Shown one piece after another: positions 9,928 through 22,182 of a stretch of DNA of 64,000 nucleotides. The stretch is from Hordeum vulgare subsp. vulgare (taxonomy: Eukaryota; Streptophyta; Magnoliopsida; Poales; Poaceae). Every line of letters starts with the position of its first letter. Within the stretch, counting starts at the first letter, position 1. The stretch is from assembly GCF_904849725.1 (NCBI RefSeq), contig NC_058519.1, positions 24,969,267 to 25,033,266 of the forward strand, given 5' to 3'. The translations under genes were made by a program, and so were the position numbers. The notes beneath the pieces are model-generated. The model saw only the letters and a program-made list of their open reading frames with translations, was not told where the DNA came from and made no database searches.

Positions 9928-12029
9928 AAGCAACTCTAATGGGGCGACCCAAACAAACGGTGATTTCGTCCGCTTTTTGTTCGTTTGGGTCGGCCGTCTG
10001 CCCTGTTTTAAATATGGGTCGGCAGCGTGTTCAACGCGTCGACCCATATGTGCCGGCGTGGCCGTCTGGCCACCCTATTTTGCATGATTTTCGTAGTTTG
10101 AATAAAATAACATAGTTTGGACCGAATAAAATAGCATAGTTATTACAAGCCGAATAAAAAAAAGTATCACATAGTTTTGGAAACGAATAAAAGAAGATAA
10201 ACCTATTGGTTGCCAACATGGGCCCACATATGCTCAACCAAATCATTATTTTGCAGTCGCACGTGAGTTTTCCAATCACGCATGTCTTGATGAAATTGGG
10301 TGAACTGTTCAAACGTTGCCGCTCCTCCATGCTCAGACACAACATTCTCACCCTGAAACTAAAACCCTTGATCGTATAGACGTTCCGGGCGCTCGTCTTC
10401 TACGATCATATTATGCATGATCACACAAGCAGTCATCACCTCCCACAGTTTCTGCGTGCTCCAGGTATTAGCAGGATACCGAACGATGCCCCATTGAGAT
10501 TGCAAAACACCAAAGGCACGCTCGACATCCTTCCTAGCATGCTCTTGCTCTTGGGAAAATCTTTTCCTCTTCTCTCTGACAGAGTTGGGTATTGTCTTGA
10601 CAATAGTGGTCCATTGAGGATAGATACCGTCACCCAGGTAGTATCCTTTGTCGTAGTTGTGGCCGTTGACAGGAAAGTTCACCGGTGGGTTGTTGCCTTC
10701 GGCAATCCTAGCAAACACCGACGAGCGCTAAAGCACGTTAATATCATTGTATGATCCGGTCATGCCAAAGAAAGAGTGCCAGATCACAGATCTTCAGACG
10801 CCACGACCTCTTGGTGCAAGCCTTGACATGGCCCTTATACTGCACTTGCCAAGCAGAAGGGCAGTTCTTCCACTCCCAGTGCATGCAGTCTATGCTACCA
10901 AGAATCCCTGGGAAGCCCCTGCCGGCATTCATCGCCAACAAGCGGGTTGTATCTTTAGCAGTCGGCTCTCTCAAGTACTCAGGGCCAAAAACAGCAATAA
11001 CAGCCTTGCAGAACTTATACAAGGACTCTGCAAGTAGACTCGGTCATACGGACGTACTCGTCAATGAGATCACCGGACACTCCGTATGCAAGCATTCGGA
11101 TGGCGGCAGTGCATTTCTGATAAAAGGAAAAACCTACCTTGCCAACGTCATCCTCTTTGCACTCGAAATAGTCATCATAGCTGACTACCCCCTCTCTAAT
11201 ACGGTTGAAAAGATGCCTACTCATACGGAAACGACGGCAGAATTTTTGATGTTTGAACAATGAGTTTGTTGTATCAAAGCAGTCCTTCCAAAGAAGGAAA
11301 TGCCCGCTCTCTCGGTTGCGATTCAACGCCGGAAGGTGGCCCGGAATGAAGCCACAGAACAACGGCCGCTGGCTGTTGATGTGGTGATGGACCAACACGG
11401 TAGCCAATACCTCCTCCTCGTCATTGGATGACGAATCGTCGGAGTCGCAAAGGAAATTGTGAAAAAAGAACTCGTCGGCGGAGTCTATTTTATACCTTGG
11501 CAAACTGTCGAACAACTTGCAGGCGTCGACGAAGGAGACGACCGACGAAGGGAGTCACGACGCGCACGAACCAGCTAGCTGCCCTACCGGCGTCCGACGA
11601 GCGTGCCGGTGAGGATCTGGCCGGGCGGCGAGGCGACTTCTTGGTCGGGGCGGGCTGTGTGGTGGTGGGGGGTGGGGGGAGTGGGAAGCAGTCGGCTCCC
11701 CGACGGCAAGGGACGTAGGAGTGGGCGGCGGTTCTGGGCGGATGTGGAGGCACCGGCAGCTGGCAGAGTCGCCGGAAAAATGGGCGGCGGCGGCGACGAC
11801 GAAGGAGGCGGGCGAGGGTTGGATGGGGGGAGGCTAATGTGCCACCGACCAGCGGGCCCGGGGGAGGAGAAGGCGAGCGTGCGCGCGTTCATCGCGTGTC
11901 CGCATCGACGCAAATTTGGCTCAAAAATGGACCGGGAATGGATCGTCCGCGGACAAAAAACGGACGCGCGGCCGTTTGGCTTGGCACGGACGACGATGGT
12001 CGAAATGGGTCGCTCCATTGAAGTTGCTC
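9928..12029 (-). mobile_element. PIF/Harbinger element 1 (carries transposase)
   Basis: The left end AAGCAACTCTAATGGGGCGA and the right end (minus strand) GAGCAACTTCAATGGAGCGA form a terminal inverted repeat. TAA flanks both ends (9925-9927 and 12030-12032), matching the 3-bp TWA duplication of this superfamily. The 2.1-kb element contains the transposase remnant on the minus strand and a GC-rich right part. Its ends resemble those of element 2 at 61,877-63,722. Confidence 0.85.
10203..11515 (-). pseudogene. PIF/Harbinger transposase (DDE_Tnp_4 type), decayed
   Basis: Minus-strand pieces in order are 11515-11015, 11022-10744 and 10718-10203. The N-terminal part has the helix-rich RRFRMSRHLFNRI region. 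The catalytic residues are visible: D in GILGSIDCMHW, D in YYLGDGIYPQW, and E in VERAFGVLQSQWG. The three pieces lie in three frames. Further damage is a base missing in the DLWIWHSFFG region near 10,780, TAG after DINVL near 10,728, and TAG at 10,359-10,361, after which the frame stays open to a natural stop at 10,203. Both TAG stops sit where Gln is usual. The gene cannot encode an active enzyme. Confidence 0.88.
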
Positions 12030-12149
12030 TAAGTACAATGAACAATGTAAACTATTTGAGATATTTACTCGTTGTTTGTACTAATCCTATGTAAAAAGAT
12101 GTGCATAAATTGTATTTGTATCGGTCTAGCAATAAGGTGGTGCTGAGCA

Positions 12150-15100
12150 GCTGAGGTTTAGACATTGACTTACACACACGTACTTACACCTCTCACGCTA
12201 TACGTCGTATGGTCGAATCATACTAAAAGGGTCATATATACGTCATACACACTCAGATCTGGTGACGTAATTGAGGTTGACAAAATATATGCTTGCATGT
12301 TCCTACTGGCGGATTCGATTCACACTTCATGTCATTCCAATATTGTATATGTTTTCAAATGTACGATTCTGCAAGCAAAGCTACAAAAATCAGTGGATCT
12401 AGTCTCTCCTTGCTGCTATCAAATGTATGATTCCCTCGGTCCCAGTGTTTAAACTAGTGGATCTAGGGGAAGTCTAGCTAAGTCTATATGTTAGTCTTAT
12501 TCTGACTATGAGTCATTCTTCGCTCAATATGTTTTCATAACAATTTCAATTTATCTATGTTTCTTGATTTATATGTGCCCATTGTTTCAAAATCGGATAT
12601 TGGATGTTTACTGTTTGATGGATTAAGATTCTATTTTCTTTGTTTGAATGGATAAATTAATAAAACTAAAAACATACCGTGTAGTTTCCTACTCTCATAT
12701 GTCTACTCTCAACTGAACACATCATGAAGACACCGTAAACTTGTGATTTTATACCACAAATGTGTTTTTTTTTCTTGTTGTATACATCTTAATTTTCCCT
12801 TCATAGAATCTTTCATTTACTCAATCTAGCAAAGTATTCCACGCATTCCCATCGGAAATATCTTTAGTCACATTAACGACATCATCACTACTTGGCATGA
12901 GGTCAAGGTTTACCCACCTCTTAGAAAAAGTATCTCATCGCCGGGCATACAATTTCAATATGATATCAGACAAGTATATACATAGAATTATCTGAAATCA
13001 TTATGAGTTATTTCATACATAAGCGCGGGTGTTTGCACTGGAGTATCTTAACAAGGTCACATATGTTCCATTAAAAAACCAAGTTGTCATCTAAAAGTAA
13101 TCAATGTGAAAATTGACAAATTGTTGCTGAGGAGCACGACACATCAACATACAAAAATGGAGGGGGAGGTTGCGGGTAACTGATATCTTGGGGTTCACCG
13201 ACTAACATCACTAGCCATAAAGTCGAACACCTATCGAATCATATTAATTACTCTTGAAAAAAGATACAATTTGAGATTTTTATCCAATTAGAAAAAAGGT
13301 GTGCGAGTTCTAACTACATTGATAATTACAGCACATCATCGTTTCTGTAGCCTTGCTAATTAAATGTATACTATACTCCATACTACATTTCAGTTCTTCC
13401 ACTACAATCAAGTTCTATAAGAAAACAATGTCGTACCTCATACTCACCCAGATTGGACAACGTATGCAGTTGAAGTTGACAAAATAGATGCTCGCATCTT
13501 CATTCCTAGTGGCAGACTCGATCCACCCTTCCCGATGTTCCAGTCTTATATATGCTTCCAAGGGTACGATTCTGCAGCAAGCTAACATAAATGAGTAGAT
13601 CTAGGTGTTCCTTGCTGCTTTCAAAGGGCATGGTTTCCTCACTTGGATCCTTTAAAATACTCATATAGTCATATGTGATGGTAGTGGATCTAGTTAGTCT
13701 CCCTTAGTCTTTGTGTTGTTCTTATTCTTTGTACTGCATGTGACTATCTGACTATGGGACAGCCGGCCATTCTTCACTCATCCATAGGAATGTCATCTGA
13801 TGTGTACCTTGTTCCAAACTTGGTGCATCATGTGTTTATTGTTTGATGATTTGGGTTCTAAGTTTATTTTGGTATGAATTGACAAATTAATAAAGTCAAG
13901 AAATCATCATGCATATTCCTACACACTAAACGAACACATCATGAAGACATAATACACTTGTGATGTTTATACAATGGATGTGCCTTTTCCTTTTGATATT
14001 CGTTATCTTTGAATCTTTCATTTACCCACCCTAGTAAAGTGTTCCACACATCAAGTGGCAAATATGTTCGTCGCTTTAACATCAACGTCGTCGGGCATGA
14101 GGATGCGATCACCCTTGCTTTCTTGGGGGAAGGGGGGGGGGGGGGGAGGAGAGAATCATCGTGTGGCATAGAAATAATTGAAACCAACATACGATGGTTT
14201 ATACGTGAGTTGTGGGAGTTTAAATTGACATCAAATCAATGTACCGAGTTGGTAGGTTGGATTGTCTTAGACAACATCACATATATTTTGTTAAAACAAC
14301 AAGTTGTTGTCCATGAGTAATGTGAAAAATGAGCAAACTCTTGTTCATGAGCGTGAACCAACAACATAGTGAAAAGTGGTAACATAAAGGTTGCCAATAA
14401 ATGGAGCCTTGAGGATTACCAACAAACATCGCTAACAATATACAAAGTCAAACTCATATCAATAAATTAGCCACACTTAAAAATAAAACAATTCAAGTTT
14501 TTTTTTCCAATTAGACAACAAAGATGCTCAACTGTAAATTTTAATTGCATCGGTATTTGTAACACCGAGGTTTTCTTCATTGACTTACTAATGAGTACGT
14601 ACTACTAAACTACATAATACATCTCAATTTCGTATGTTCCTGGTACGATCATGTTCCACATAAGAGAAACATTCATACGTCATATGCACCAGATTTGGTG
14701 ACGTACACAAGTATAGTTGACAAAATAGATGCTCATATCTTCCTCATGGCTGACTAGATCCATCCTTCCCACCGTTTCAATCTGTGGTGTGTGGTTCATG
14801 GCTGCTTCCAAATGCACAGTTGTGTCGCCCTAAGCTTTGAAACTATAATAATGGTTAGTGGATCTAGGCAATCTAGCTAACTAGTCAATGAATTGGTCCT
14901 ATTCCTTCTAATATATGTGAGCATTTGAGCCACTCTCTAGATTCTATTTTAATGGCAGTAACAACTAATGTGTAGGTACTTCTTCCTCGGATACTTTGGA
15001 ATGAGAGAAATGCATGTTACTTTCACAATCTTCTTTCCATGCCACTTCCATAGCCACCAAGATCAAGAGCATGGCCTCCATTTGGGGAATCGCCGGGGGA

Positions 15101-15650
15101 AAACACTTGAGCTATATACCACACCGCATGGGAGTAAGCTTTTTGTTTGACCATATGACGTGTGTGTTGGATGTAGAATGTAAAGTTCTTCTTAACTAAT
15201 GTTATGAGGCGAAACTTTTTTCTTCATTAAAAAGCCAATAGACGTGGATTTCCTAATTTTATATGTATACTGTTCATGTTCTGAAACCGGTTAATTATGT
15301 TTGTTCCTTGTTGATGGATAAGAGTGTCAAATTATGTTTTTGAATGGCCAAATTGATAAAATTGAGAATAGGTCATGAAAAAAATGTACTTTCTTCGGTA
15401 GTCATCTTCAGGTGAATACATCATGAATATATTTCCTTTAACTATGCATTTTGCATCTTATCTCTTTGTATTTTGCATGTTATCTCCTATTATTTTTTAT
15501 CTCAACCTTTTGCCTTTTTGTCCTCACAGGTCATTTGGATCTTGGTTTTCTAATTTACTTTGCAGAGTTGAAATCTCAGTGAAATGTAACATGGATTCTA
15601 CTAGTGATAGCAACATCTCCAAGCTCGTGTTGATGTAACTTTGTATCCTG
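12150..15650. repeat. divergent ~1.2-kb tandem repeat, 3 units
   Basis: Matching landmarks recur in order. GTTGACAAAATA-AT-GCT occurs at 12,277, 13,477 and 14,717. TTGCTGCTTTCAAA-type sequence followed by TAGTGGATCTAG occurs near 12,410, 13,610 and 14,800. ACACATCATGAAGACA occurs at 12,718 and 13,936, with a weaker copy at 15,415. GGCATGAGG followed by a matching 450-bp block occurs at 12,894 and 14,094. The spacing is 1.2-1.25 kb and identity is moderate. No intact gene is present. A short frame remnant (DVWNTLLGWVNERF, minus strand, near 14,050; a decayed match near 12,850) suggests an old gene segment of unknown family. Confidence 0.75.
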
Positions 15651-16058
15651 CAGAAAAATGATCTGATGTGAAGCTTACATATTCCTGAAGGATGCTCATG
15701 CAACATGCATTACCCTATTAATGTTATTTATATTATCTGCAACACTACAAGTGCATGTTCAGGTAAACACTTCTCAGTTTTTGTTTGTTTACATATGCGG
15801 GTAACACAACCTAATGACTCCGATAGAATGTACTCCCGGTTTAGAAGGCACGTTTGGAAAATTTCTGGGACCAAGGTAGTCACCGATTGGTTGTGAGATG
15901 TAGCTGCTAATGCGCCTAATCAACTGAGAAAATACTAGTATTAATACATGAGCAGCAAATTGAAAGGGTGCATGCATGAGTAGTATTAGCACTAATTAAT
16001 AAGAGTAATTTTTTTCGCGCATTAAACCTTGTTTATTTTGAAAACGCACGCAGGTTTA

Positions 16059-16392
16059 GAGGATGCTTGGATACGTTTTAGTCCCATGACTAAAAGTAGT
16101 AAGACTAAAATTTGCTAGCCTCACCCATGCTTGGATCCAAATACTAAAGAGACTAAAATCAAGTTAATGAACATTTATTATCCTTCAAACCCTCCAATCC
16201 AGAACTTGCCTGAGGAGTTAAATGAGGAGAGAGGGGACTAATGCACATTTTAGTAGGGGTACCCCTGACTAAAAGATTTTAGCCTCAAGACTAGTTTTTG
16301 CCTCTCTTTAGTCAGGGTGCTTGGAACTTTAGCCTCTTAAAGAGACTAGTTTTAGTCAGACTAGTTTTAGTCCCTTGGATCCAAGCACCCTC
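16059..16392. mobile_element. Tourist MITE (334 bp)
   Basis: Inverted ends GAGGATGCTTGGAT...ATCCAAGCACCCTC are flanked by TTA at 16,056-16,058 and 16,393-16,395. The interior is rich in TTTAGTC/GACTAAAA words. Confidence 0.88.
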
Positions 16393-16447
16393 TTAACCGT
16401 GCATTCTAAACCGTGACAGAGAGAGTAATCATCTTGGTAGTTAATAG

Positions 16448-17411
16448 TGGTGGAATAATTAGCACTTTACCGATTGATGTAATCCATGAATAAACAACAA
16501 GCATGATAAATACGGTATGCACTTCATACCAATACTTAAGCATACTAGCACGTACAGTACATAAAACCGAAAAATTTATGAACATGGCATATACGGCTAG
16601 CATGAGTACGAGCAAATGGGGGATGAACAAATCATACCCTCTGTTTGGTCAAGCCAACGTGGCGGCGGCGGCAGCATCCTCGGCGTCGTCCGTGGTCTTC
16701 TGCTTTGGCGGCTGCAGCGTCGACCATGGTGTCGATGCAGGGGAAGTAGTCGAAACAGAGGAGGACGGAGACGGGGACGGATCGAGAGCAGTTGCGTCGA
16801 TACGCTCCCCAAAAACCTTATTGCCATTCTCCCGAGAAGCATCTCGAACGACAGGGTTCCGGAGGCACCTTCTCTCCCAACCAACCGTGCAGGCGGTCAT
16901 CGGATGCGATCGCCAGAAGTAGCACACTGAAAGGAACAGTAGATGACGGCTAGGGTTATGCGAGAGGGAGAGAATGAACGGATTAGGTTACACTCCACAT
17001 GTGGCTCCTCCTAATATATGTCGTCGGGTAGATGGGCCTGGGCCAGGCCCACGACCGAGTCCACAGTCCAACGTCTTGGACAGTGGCACTTTTGTTTAAC
17101 AACTTATTAATTAATCCATAATTAATTAACATTTTTTGACCGGGAGCTCATTCCTGCAACACACGGCGCACGGATCGTGACAAGGCATGGCGAGGTGGGT
17201 GACGGAGGAGGAGGAGCGTGCGTGTACATCTCCTCTTCCCAAGCTTTTAGTGACATATGGTAGAGCAGTCCCTATTTAAAGGTGTCTCACTCTTACTAAT
17301 ATAGTAGCATGGTACTAAACTTCCCATCCCTTGCCGTATATCCACATGGGCCATAGAGATTAACCATGGATTATTGTATTATATGGACCTAAACCCATCT
17401 ATAATCCAACA
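16448..17411 (-). mobile_element. solo LTR (964 bp)
   Basis: The minus strand reads TGTTGGATTATAGATGGG at 17,411 and ends TAATTATTCCACCA at 16,448, so it runs TG...CA. A perfect 5-bp duplication AATAG lies at 16,443-16,447 and 17,412-17,416. No internal retrotransposon sequence is present, so it is a recombined solo LTR. A TATA-like CTTTAAATAGG on the minus strand near 17,275 fits an LTR promoter. The short frames in the GC-rich part (16.6-16.9 kb) are LTR sequence. The family is probably Copia. Confidence 0.87.
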
Positions 17412-17975
17412 AATAGTGCTATCTCATGAGTGTATTCCATATTTCCCCCTCATGTCATGACTTTGCAAAAAAAAACATCATTTAATGTATCTTGCCATAT
17501 TTTCCTAGTTAGTTGTGAGTTTATGACAACTTTTACCTTACTCTATTAGTTTCTGCAAACTGAGAAGCAGCGCCCATTTCTAGGTTGACGTGGTAGTACA
17601 AGTATTCATTGGTGGCATATCAAGTTATGTCAAGTCTATGAATTGCGTCAAATCTTGGTGAACATTTTTCAGCCAGCTGCACTGCGCTGCTCCTATACTA
17701 CGTGTACTCCCTTAAGTACAAGGTGGTCTACCCTTACATCTACGTGGTCATTTGACTTGTTGGTTTGATTTGCCGGTTTGAGAAAAATAACGATATGTAT
17801 TGATACAGCCATGATCAGAACGTTCCAAGTAATTATGAGAGATAAAATATGGCAGGATTTTCAATGAGATAATGGGGCTTACAAATTTACAAATATGGGT
17901 TAAAAAATGATGTACGGCCATTGACTTATACAGGGAAACCAGTTGCTATTACTCTCATTCCCATGTATATATATA

Positions 17976-18087
17976 CTCCCACCGTCCGGAAATACTTGTC
18001 CTAGAAATGAATGTATCTAGACTTATTTTAGTTATAGATACAATCATTTTATTCATTTCTAAGACAAGTATTTTCGGACGGAGGGAG
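17976..18087. mobile_element. Stowaway MITE (112 bp)
   Basis: Inverted ends CTCCCACCGTCCGGAAATAC and GTATTTTCGGACGGAGGGAG, with TA on both sides. Confidence 0.95.
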
Positions 18088-18206
18088 TACTCAATTAGTA
18101 TTGTTCTTGATTGGTAGACAAACTGCATGGGGCACATGCATGGGCACATGTAGGACACCTCATCACCCTTAAACACAGGAGTGTGATATGTTTTCAAGGT
18201 ATCTAA

Positions 18207-18398
18207 GGACGCGTTTGGATCCCTCACCACTTTACCTTGCTAGGCAGGGCTAGCTAGCCTTGTCTGAGGAAGGAGAGCCAAATCGGTTTGCTCGCTCAAC
18301 CGTAAAAAAAAAGCTGAAAACTGTGGGCAACGAAGGCAGCTCGCCTTCGTTGCTCGGCCAGGGTTAGCGAGCCCTTGCCTAAGAACCAAACGCTCCCA
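18207..18398. mobile_element. MITE candidate with GCGTTTGG ends
   Basis: It starts GGACGCGTTTGGATCCCT and ends AAGAACCAAACGCTCCC, with partly inverted inner sequence. The target duplication is not clear. Confidence 0.5.
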
Positions 18399-18560
18399 AG
18401 CTATCTTTACTAGTATTAGATTATGTACATGCATCATTTGCTGTCTCAACACTTACCCATCATGTCCAGACTTATTACATGTTCATATATTTCTGTTTAT
18501 TTCTTCATTATTGATTATAGACTGGAACTTTCACGAAATCAAAACGGATGGTGTATATAG

Positions 18561-18710
18561 CAATGTTTTAAATAACGGGTTATGGCAAATAGTGGCAGGC
18601 CTAAAAATCAGCTATAGCGGGCTATAGCAGCATATTCGTACGTGATACCATTTAGCGGCACCCTACTGAAAAGGCTATAGCGGGGCTATAGCCGGCTATT
18701 TAGAACTATG
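18561..18710. mobile_element. hAT-type MITE (150 bp)
   Basis: A perfect 8-bp duplication GTATATAG lies at 18,553-18,560 and 18,711-18,718. The ends CAATGTTTTAAATA and TATTTAGAACTATG are inverted, and the interior repeats GGCTATAGCGG words. Confidence 0.88.
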
Positions 18711-18909
18711 GTATATAGTAGTAACATACAGTAACATATTCTGCGTAGTGCCATGGAGATGCACTATCTAGTACATTTTGTATCCAACCAATGTGCCTTT
18801 ATTCAGCCCCCTTAATACATGAAACAAGAGGATAATAAAAGGGAATAAATAATGATGATGCTGACATGAAACATTAGAGGCTGCAAACCATCTTCTAGTT
18901 ATAAAAAAG

Positions 18910-19491
18910 TTAAGGGTGTGCGTCACTACTCCCAGATCCACCACCTTGACCACCACCGCTCCCGCCATTTTGAGCGTTGCCTTTGCCGCCACCATTTCCA
19001 TCGGATTTAGCATTTACATAACTAGGTCCTCTAAAAACTCCTTGCGCCTTACCAGAGCCAGAGCCAATGCCACTGCTGGCACCATGACCGCTTGATCCAT
19101 CGCGATCTCCGGCTTGTCCCCCACCGCCACCACCGCCATTTGCGGCCGTGCTAGAATATCCACCAGAACCATAATGAGACTGTTTATTATACGCACCGGA
19201 GCTCATGCCGGAGCCAGATCCTTCACCGTATCCCGAACCACCATATTGGCTGCTGCCGCCTCCTTCTCCACCGCCAACTATGCTTGCACGGACTCCCCCA
19301 CCTCCACTCTCGGCGGACCCAACACCGTTCCCTGACCCTGAGCCGCCGCCACTCACATACCCACCGCCTCCTCCCTCCCCTCCCATGCTGGTCTCTGCTG
19401 CACTAGAGTATCTGGCCACTCTTGCAGCACGGGCTAATCCAGTGCTCAAAATAACAAAAAACCCAAGAGCTGCGAGTTTGGTGCCTGCCAT
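18910..19491 (-). CDS. secreted glycine-rich protein (copy 2)
   Basis: An intact 193-residue frame. The signal peptide MAGTKLAALGFFVILSTGLARA parallels copy 1. The mature part is Gly/Ser-rich with Tyr and a block GGGGGGGQAGDRDGSSGHG nearly the same as in copy 1, and it ends in a GGSGGGQGGGSGSS tail. It is likely an extracellular structural protein, by composition only. Copies 1 and 2 have the same orientation, are 10.6 kb apart, and have similar TATA placement, so they are tandem duplicates later separated by transposons. A 273-bp Tourist MITE lies about 180 bp upstream. Confidence 0.85.
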   Translation of the reverse strand: MAGTKLAALGFFVILSTGLARAARVARYSSAAETSMGGEGGGGGYVSGGGSGSGNGVGSAESGGGGVRASIVGGGEGGGSSQYGGSGYGEGSGSGMSSGAYNKQSHYGSGGYSSTAANGGGGGGGQAGDRDGSSGHGASSGIGSGSGKAQGVFRGPSYVNAKSDGNGGGKGNAQNGGSGGGQGGGSGSSDAHP

Positions 19492-19541
19492 TGTGAGACG
19501 TCTGTGTAAATGTGATGAGTTTTAAGGGAAGGATTGCAAGG

Positions 19542-19554
19542 GTACTTATAGTGG
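19542..19554 (-). promoter_or_regulatory. TATA box of glycine-rich gene 2
   Basis: The minus strand reads CCACTATAAGTAC, about 55 bp before the ATG, matching the CACTATAAATACA of copy 1. Confidence 0.7.
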
Positions 19555-19668
19555 TTAATGCCGTGTAATTAGGCTCTAATATCTTAGTAATATCAGGTAC
19601 GTCCGTGGTGTGGAGTGGAGCTAGCAAGGAGAAGACTTTAAAAAACTACTGTGGCCGATGTAGCTTAA

Positions 19669-19941
19669 GGCTGGCTATAGTGGGAAGTATCATAGAGTAG
19701 TATCATGCATATGATACTATGATATGATACTACCTTTATAGTGCATAGTATCATAGTATCATAGATGGTCTCATTTATTAACATGCAAGACACATAGTAG
19801 CATAACATTTAACATGTTACGGTATCTACTGTACCTATATTACTTTAACCCTCGCTCTCTTCTTTAATTGTCTGCCACATCAGCATGTTTACTAGTCCCA
19901 AGAATATGATACTACTTAAGTTACTCCCACTATGACCAGCC
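19669..19941. mobile_element. Tourist-like MITE (273 bp)
   Basis: Inverted ends GGCTGGCTATAGTGGGA and TCCCACTATGACCAGCC are flanked by TAA at 19,666-19,668 and 19,942-19,944. The interior has repeated ATGATACTA words. Confidence 0.88.
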
Positions 19942-20197
19942 TAAGCAGCTTTAAGTTTTTTCCTTTTTTTGGGCGGTAATAAGTACCGTCTAGTTGACTT
20001 AATCACATGCAAGTAATGATGCGATCTGCAACTTCCAAGTCTTTTTTCCCTTCCTCTTTAGATGCCATCTTAGCAAGAAGACTTCGGGGATCAGCTTGAT
20101 CATCCCATGTGGTCCGCCTTTGTTCAATGCAACATACGTAAGCTTTGGACGTCATCTGGATCGCCCTTCACTTCTATATCAGCAGTTAACTGAAGTA

Positions 20198-20284
20198 CTC
20201 ACCGTTTCAAAATTATTGTTGTGGTTTTATTTTTTTATTTCAAATTTGAACAAAAGCACGACAATAATTTTGGGATGGAAGGAG
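20198..20284. mobile_element. Stowaway-like MITE (87 bp)
   Basis: CTCACCGTTTCAAAATTATT and AATAATTTTGGGATGGAAGG are inverted ends, with TA on both sides. The two arms form almost the whole element. Confidence 0.8.
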
Positions 20285-20718
20285 TATACTTGGTGCCACA
20301 TATTCATGATTTCTCTCACACTAAGATTCATTCTCACAAATTACACTGTTTTAGTATGTCCATTATGCTCCACGAACAAGCATAGTACGAGATCAATTCA
20401 CTGGCATGTTAAATACTATCAACTATGGCAGGCACATATTGAGTTTTTTTTGTCTACCAATTTTTTTTAGGGCTCGATCATTATCGTGTTTTATTTTTGG
20501 GTTCAAAATGGCATCTCCCACAACTAAGTTGGCCAAATGGCCTCGGCCACAACAATATGCACCTCCACCCCCTAGGGGTTAGGCGCCACTGTAATTGGCA
20601 CTTTGACAGAGGTGTAGGTAAAAAAAATCATCTTTTGTTTAAGTGAAGAAGATCATTATTGAGTTCATTGGGTTCACTATGTGGTAAAAGTAAGTTCAAT
20701 TTAGTACTCCCTCCGTAA

Positions 20719-21311
20719 GTTTACCATGTGTTCCTCGGTTCCAACCTCGTTTCGTGGTCCTCCAAGAGGCAACTCACCGTCTCCAGATCGAGCGTCGAAG
20801 CCAAATATCATGGTGTCGCCAAATGCGTTGCAGAAACCTGCTGGCTCCGCCAACTTCTCCACGAGCTCAAGCACCCACCGCGCCGTGCCACTGTCGTCTA
20901 CTGCGACAATGTCAATGTGTCTTACCTTGCTTGCAACCCTGTGTAGCGCCAACGCAGCAAGCATGTGGAGATCGATCTTCATTTCGTTCGAGATCATGTG
21001 GCACTTGGCGAGGTTCGAGTCTTGCATGTTCCGTCTTCCTCTCAGTATGCGGATATCTTCACGAAGGGACTGCCATCACCGGTTTTTCATGAATTCCGGT
21101 CCAGCCTCAATGTCCTCGCAGATGGAGTTCCGACTGAGGGAGGGTTTTTAGAGTACTTGTACATTGTCACGTTGTATAGTTGTACTCTTCTGTAATTTAG
21201 GATCTCACCACACCATGGCATGCGTGCCTATATTTTAGGGTGTGTGTGGACCTCCTGTATATAAGCGTAGTCTGTAACAAATCAATGGAACGCAAGCATA
21301 ATTCTCTCCAA
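20719..21311 (+). mobile_element. Copia fragment: RNase H end plus 3' LTR
   Basis: Translated sequence from about 20,728 gives the Copia RNase H region ([35 protein letters not shown], then after a stop QYADIFTKGLP). Next come a purine tract near 21,134-21,144 and a short LTR (about 21,146-21,311) with a TATA-like TGTATATAAGCG. It resembles the family at 37,935-41,643. The upstream part of the element is missing. The left boundary touches a Stowaway-like end (CTCCCTCCGT at 20,706). Confidence 0.82.
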
Positions 21312-21846
21312 CTGGAACCCTATTTACTAATCAGCTCCACAAAACTTCTTGCAAAGCCACATGTAGGCATCGATAGCAACAGTCCCAACCAGAATTTCCA
21401 TTAATTATAAGGTCACTAAGGGCATCTACTTGCACCAACGTGGTACATTCTTCTCAGTAGTGAGGTACATGATATTGATGTCAATGTGAATTATTATTTC
21501 CATCTTTTAAGAATCTTGATTCAACATGAGATGCATTCTTTAGGAGGATGGTTTATATTATGATATATTTCTCTTAATTTTTGCTAAAAGGGGGGGGGGG
21601 TTATATTACATGTCAATTAATCAGCTCAAGATGGAGCTGTTAGAGTCACTTTCATTTCTAAACTAGCCGCCCCATCCAAACAAAACAGATTTTATAGCAT
21701 GATGATCATGCTAGATTTATCTAAACACACCAAATGTGCGAGTCAAAAACTGCTTTTCAGAAATAGCTCCCTATACATAAATAGGTCAATCTCCAACCAG
21801 ATGTTCTGAACTACCGCAGCATGCCAAGTTCAACAATAAAAACATA

Positions 21847-21979
21847 CTCCCTCCCTCCGGAAATACTTGTCGGAGAAAGGGATGTATCTAGACGTATTTT
21901 AGTTTACAACTGTTACAATGATTATAGATACATCCATTTTTATCCATTTCCGCGACAAGTAATTCCGGACGGAGGGAAG
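21847..21979. mobile_element. Stowaway MITE (133 bp)
   Basis: CTCCCTCCCTCCGGAAATAC and the inverted AATTCCGGACGGAGGGAAG, with TA on both sides. Confidence 0.93.
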
Positions 21980-22182
21980 TACATAACAATTCGGTCACAA
22001 GAGAGTCCCACTAAGGTTCTTAGTTTTCCTTCATAACCGCCGCTCCTGTCATGACTGCTCTCGATTTCTGGAGATATCCTGGATCATTAAGGCCCTAGAG
22101 AAAAACGAGTACACAAGGAATCATCAATCAAGTAAACCAGCATCTTGTTACTAAAGAAGTAAATATGATACTATGCTACTAT

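Noticed and set aside
16503..16930. Open frames on both strands in a GC-rich patch that looked like a host exon
   Set aside because: They lie wholly inside a solo LTR (16,448-17,411) bounded by AATAG duplications, and no domain is recognisable.
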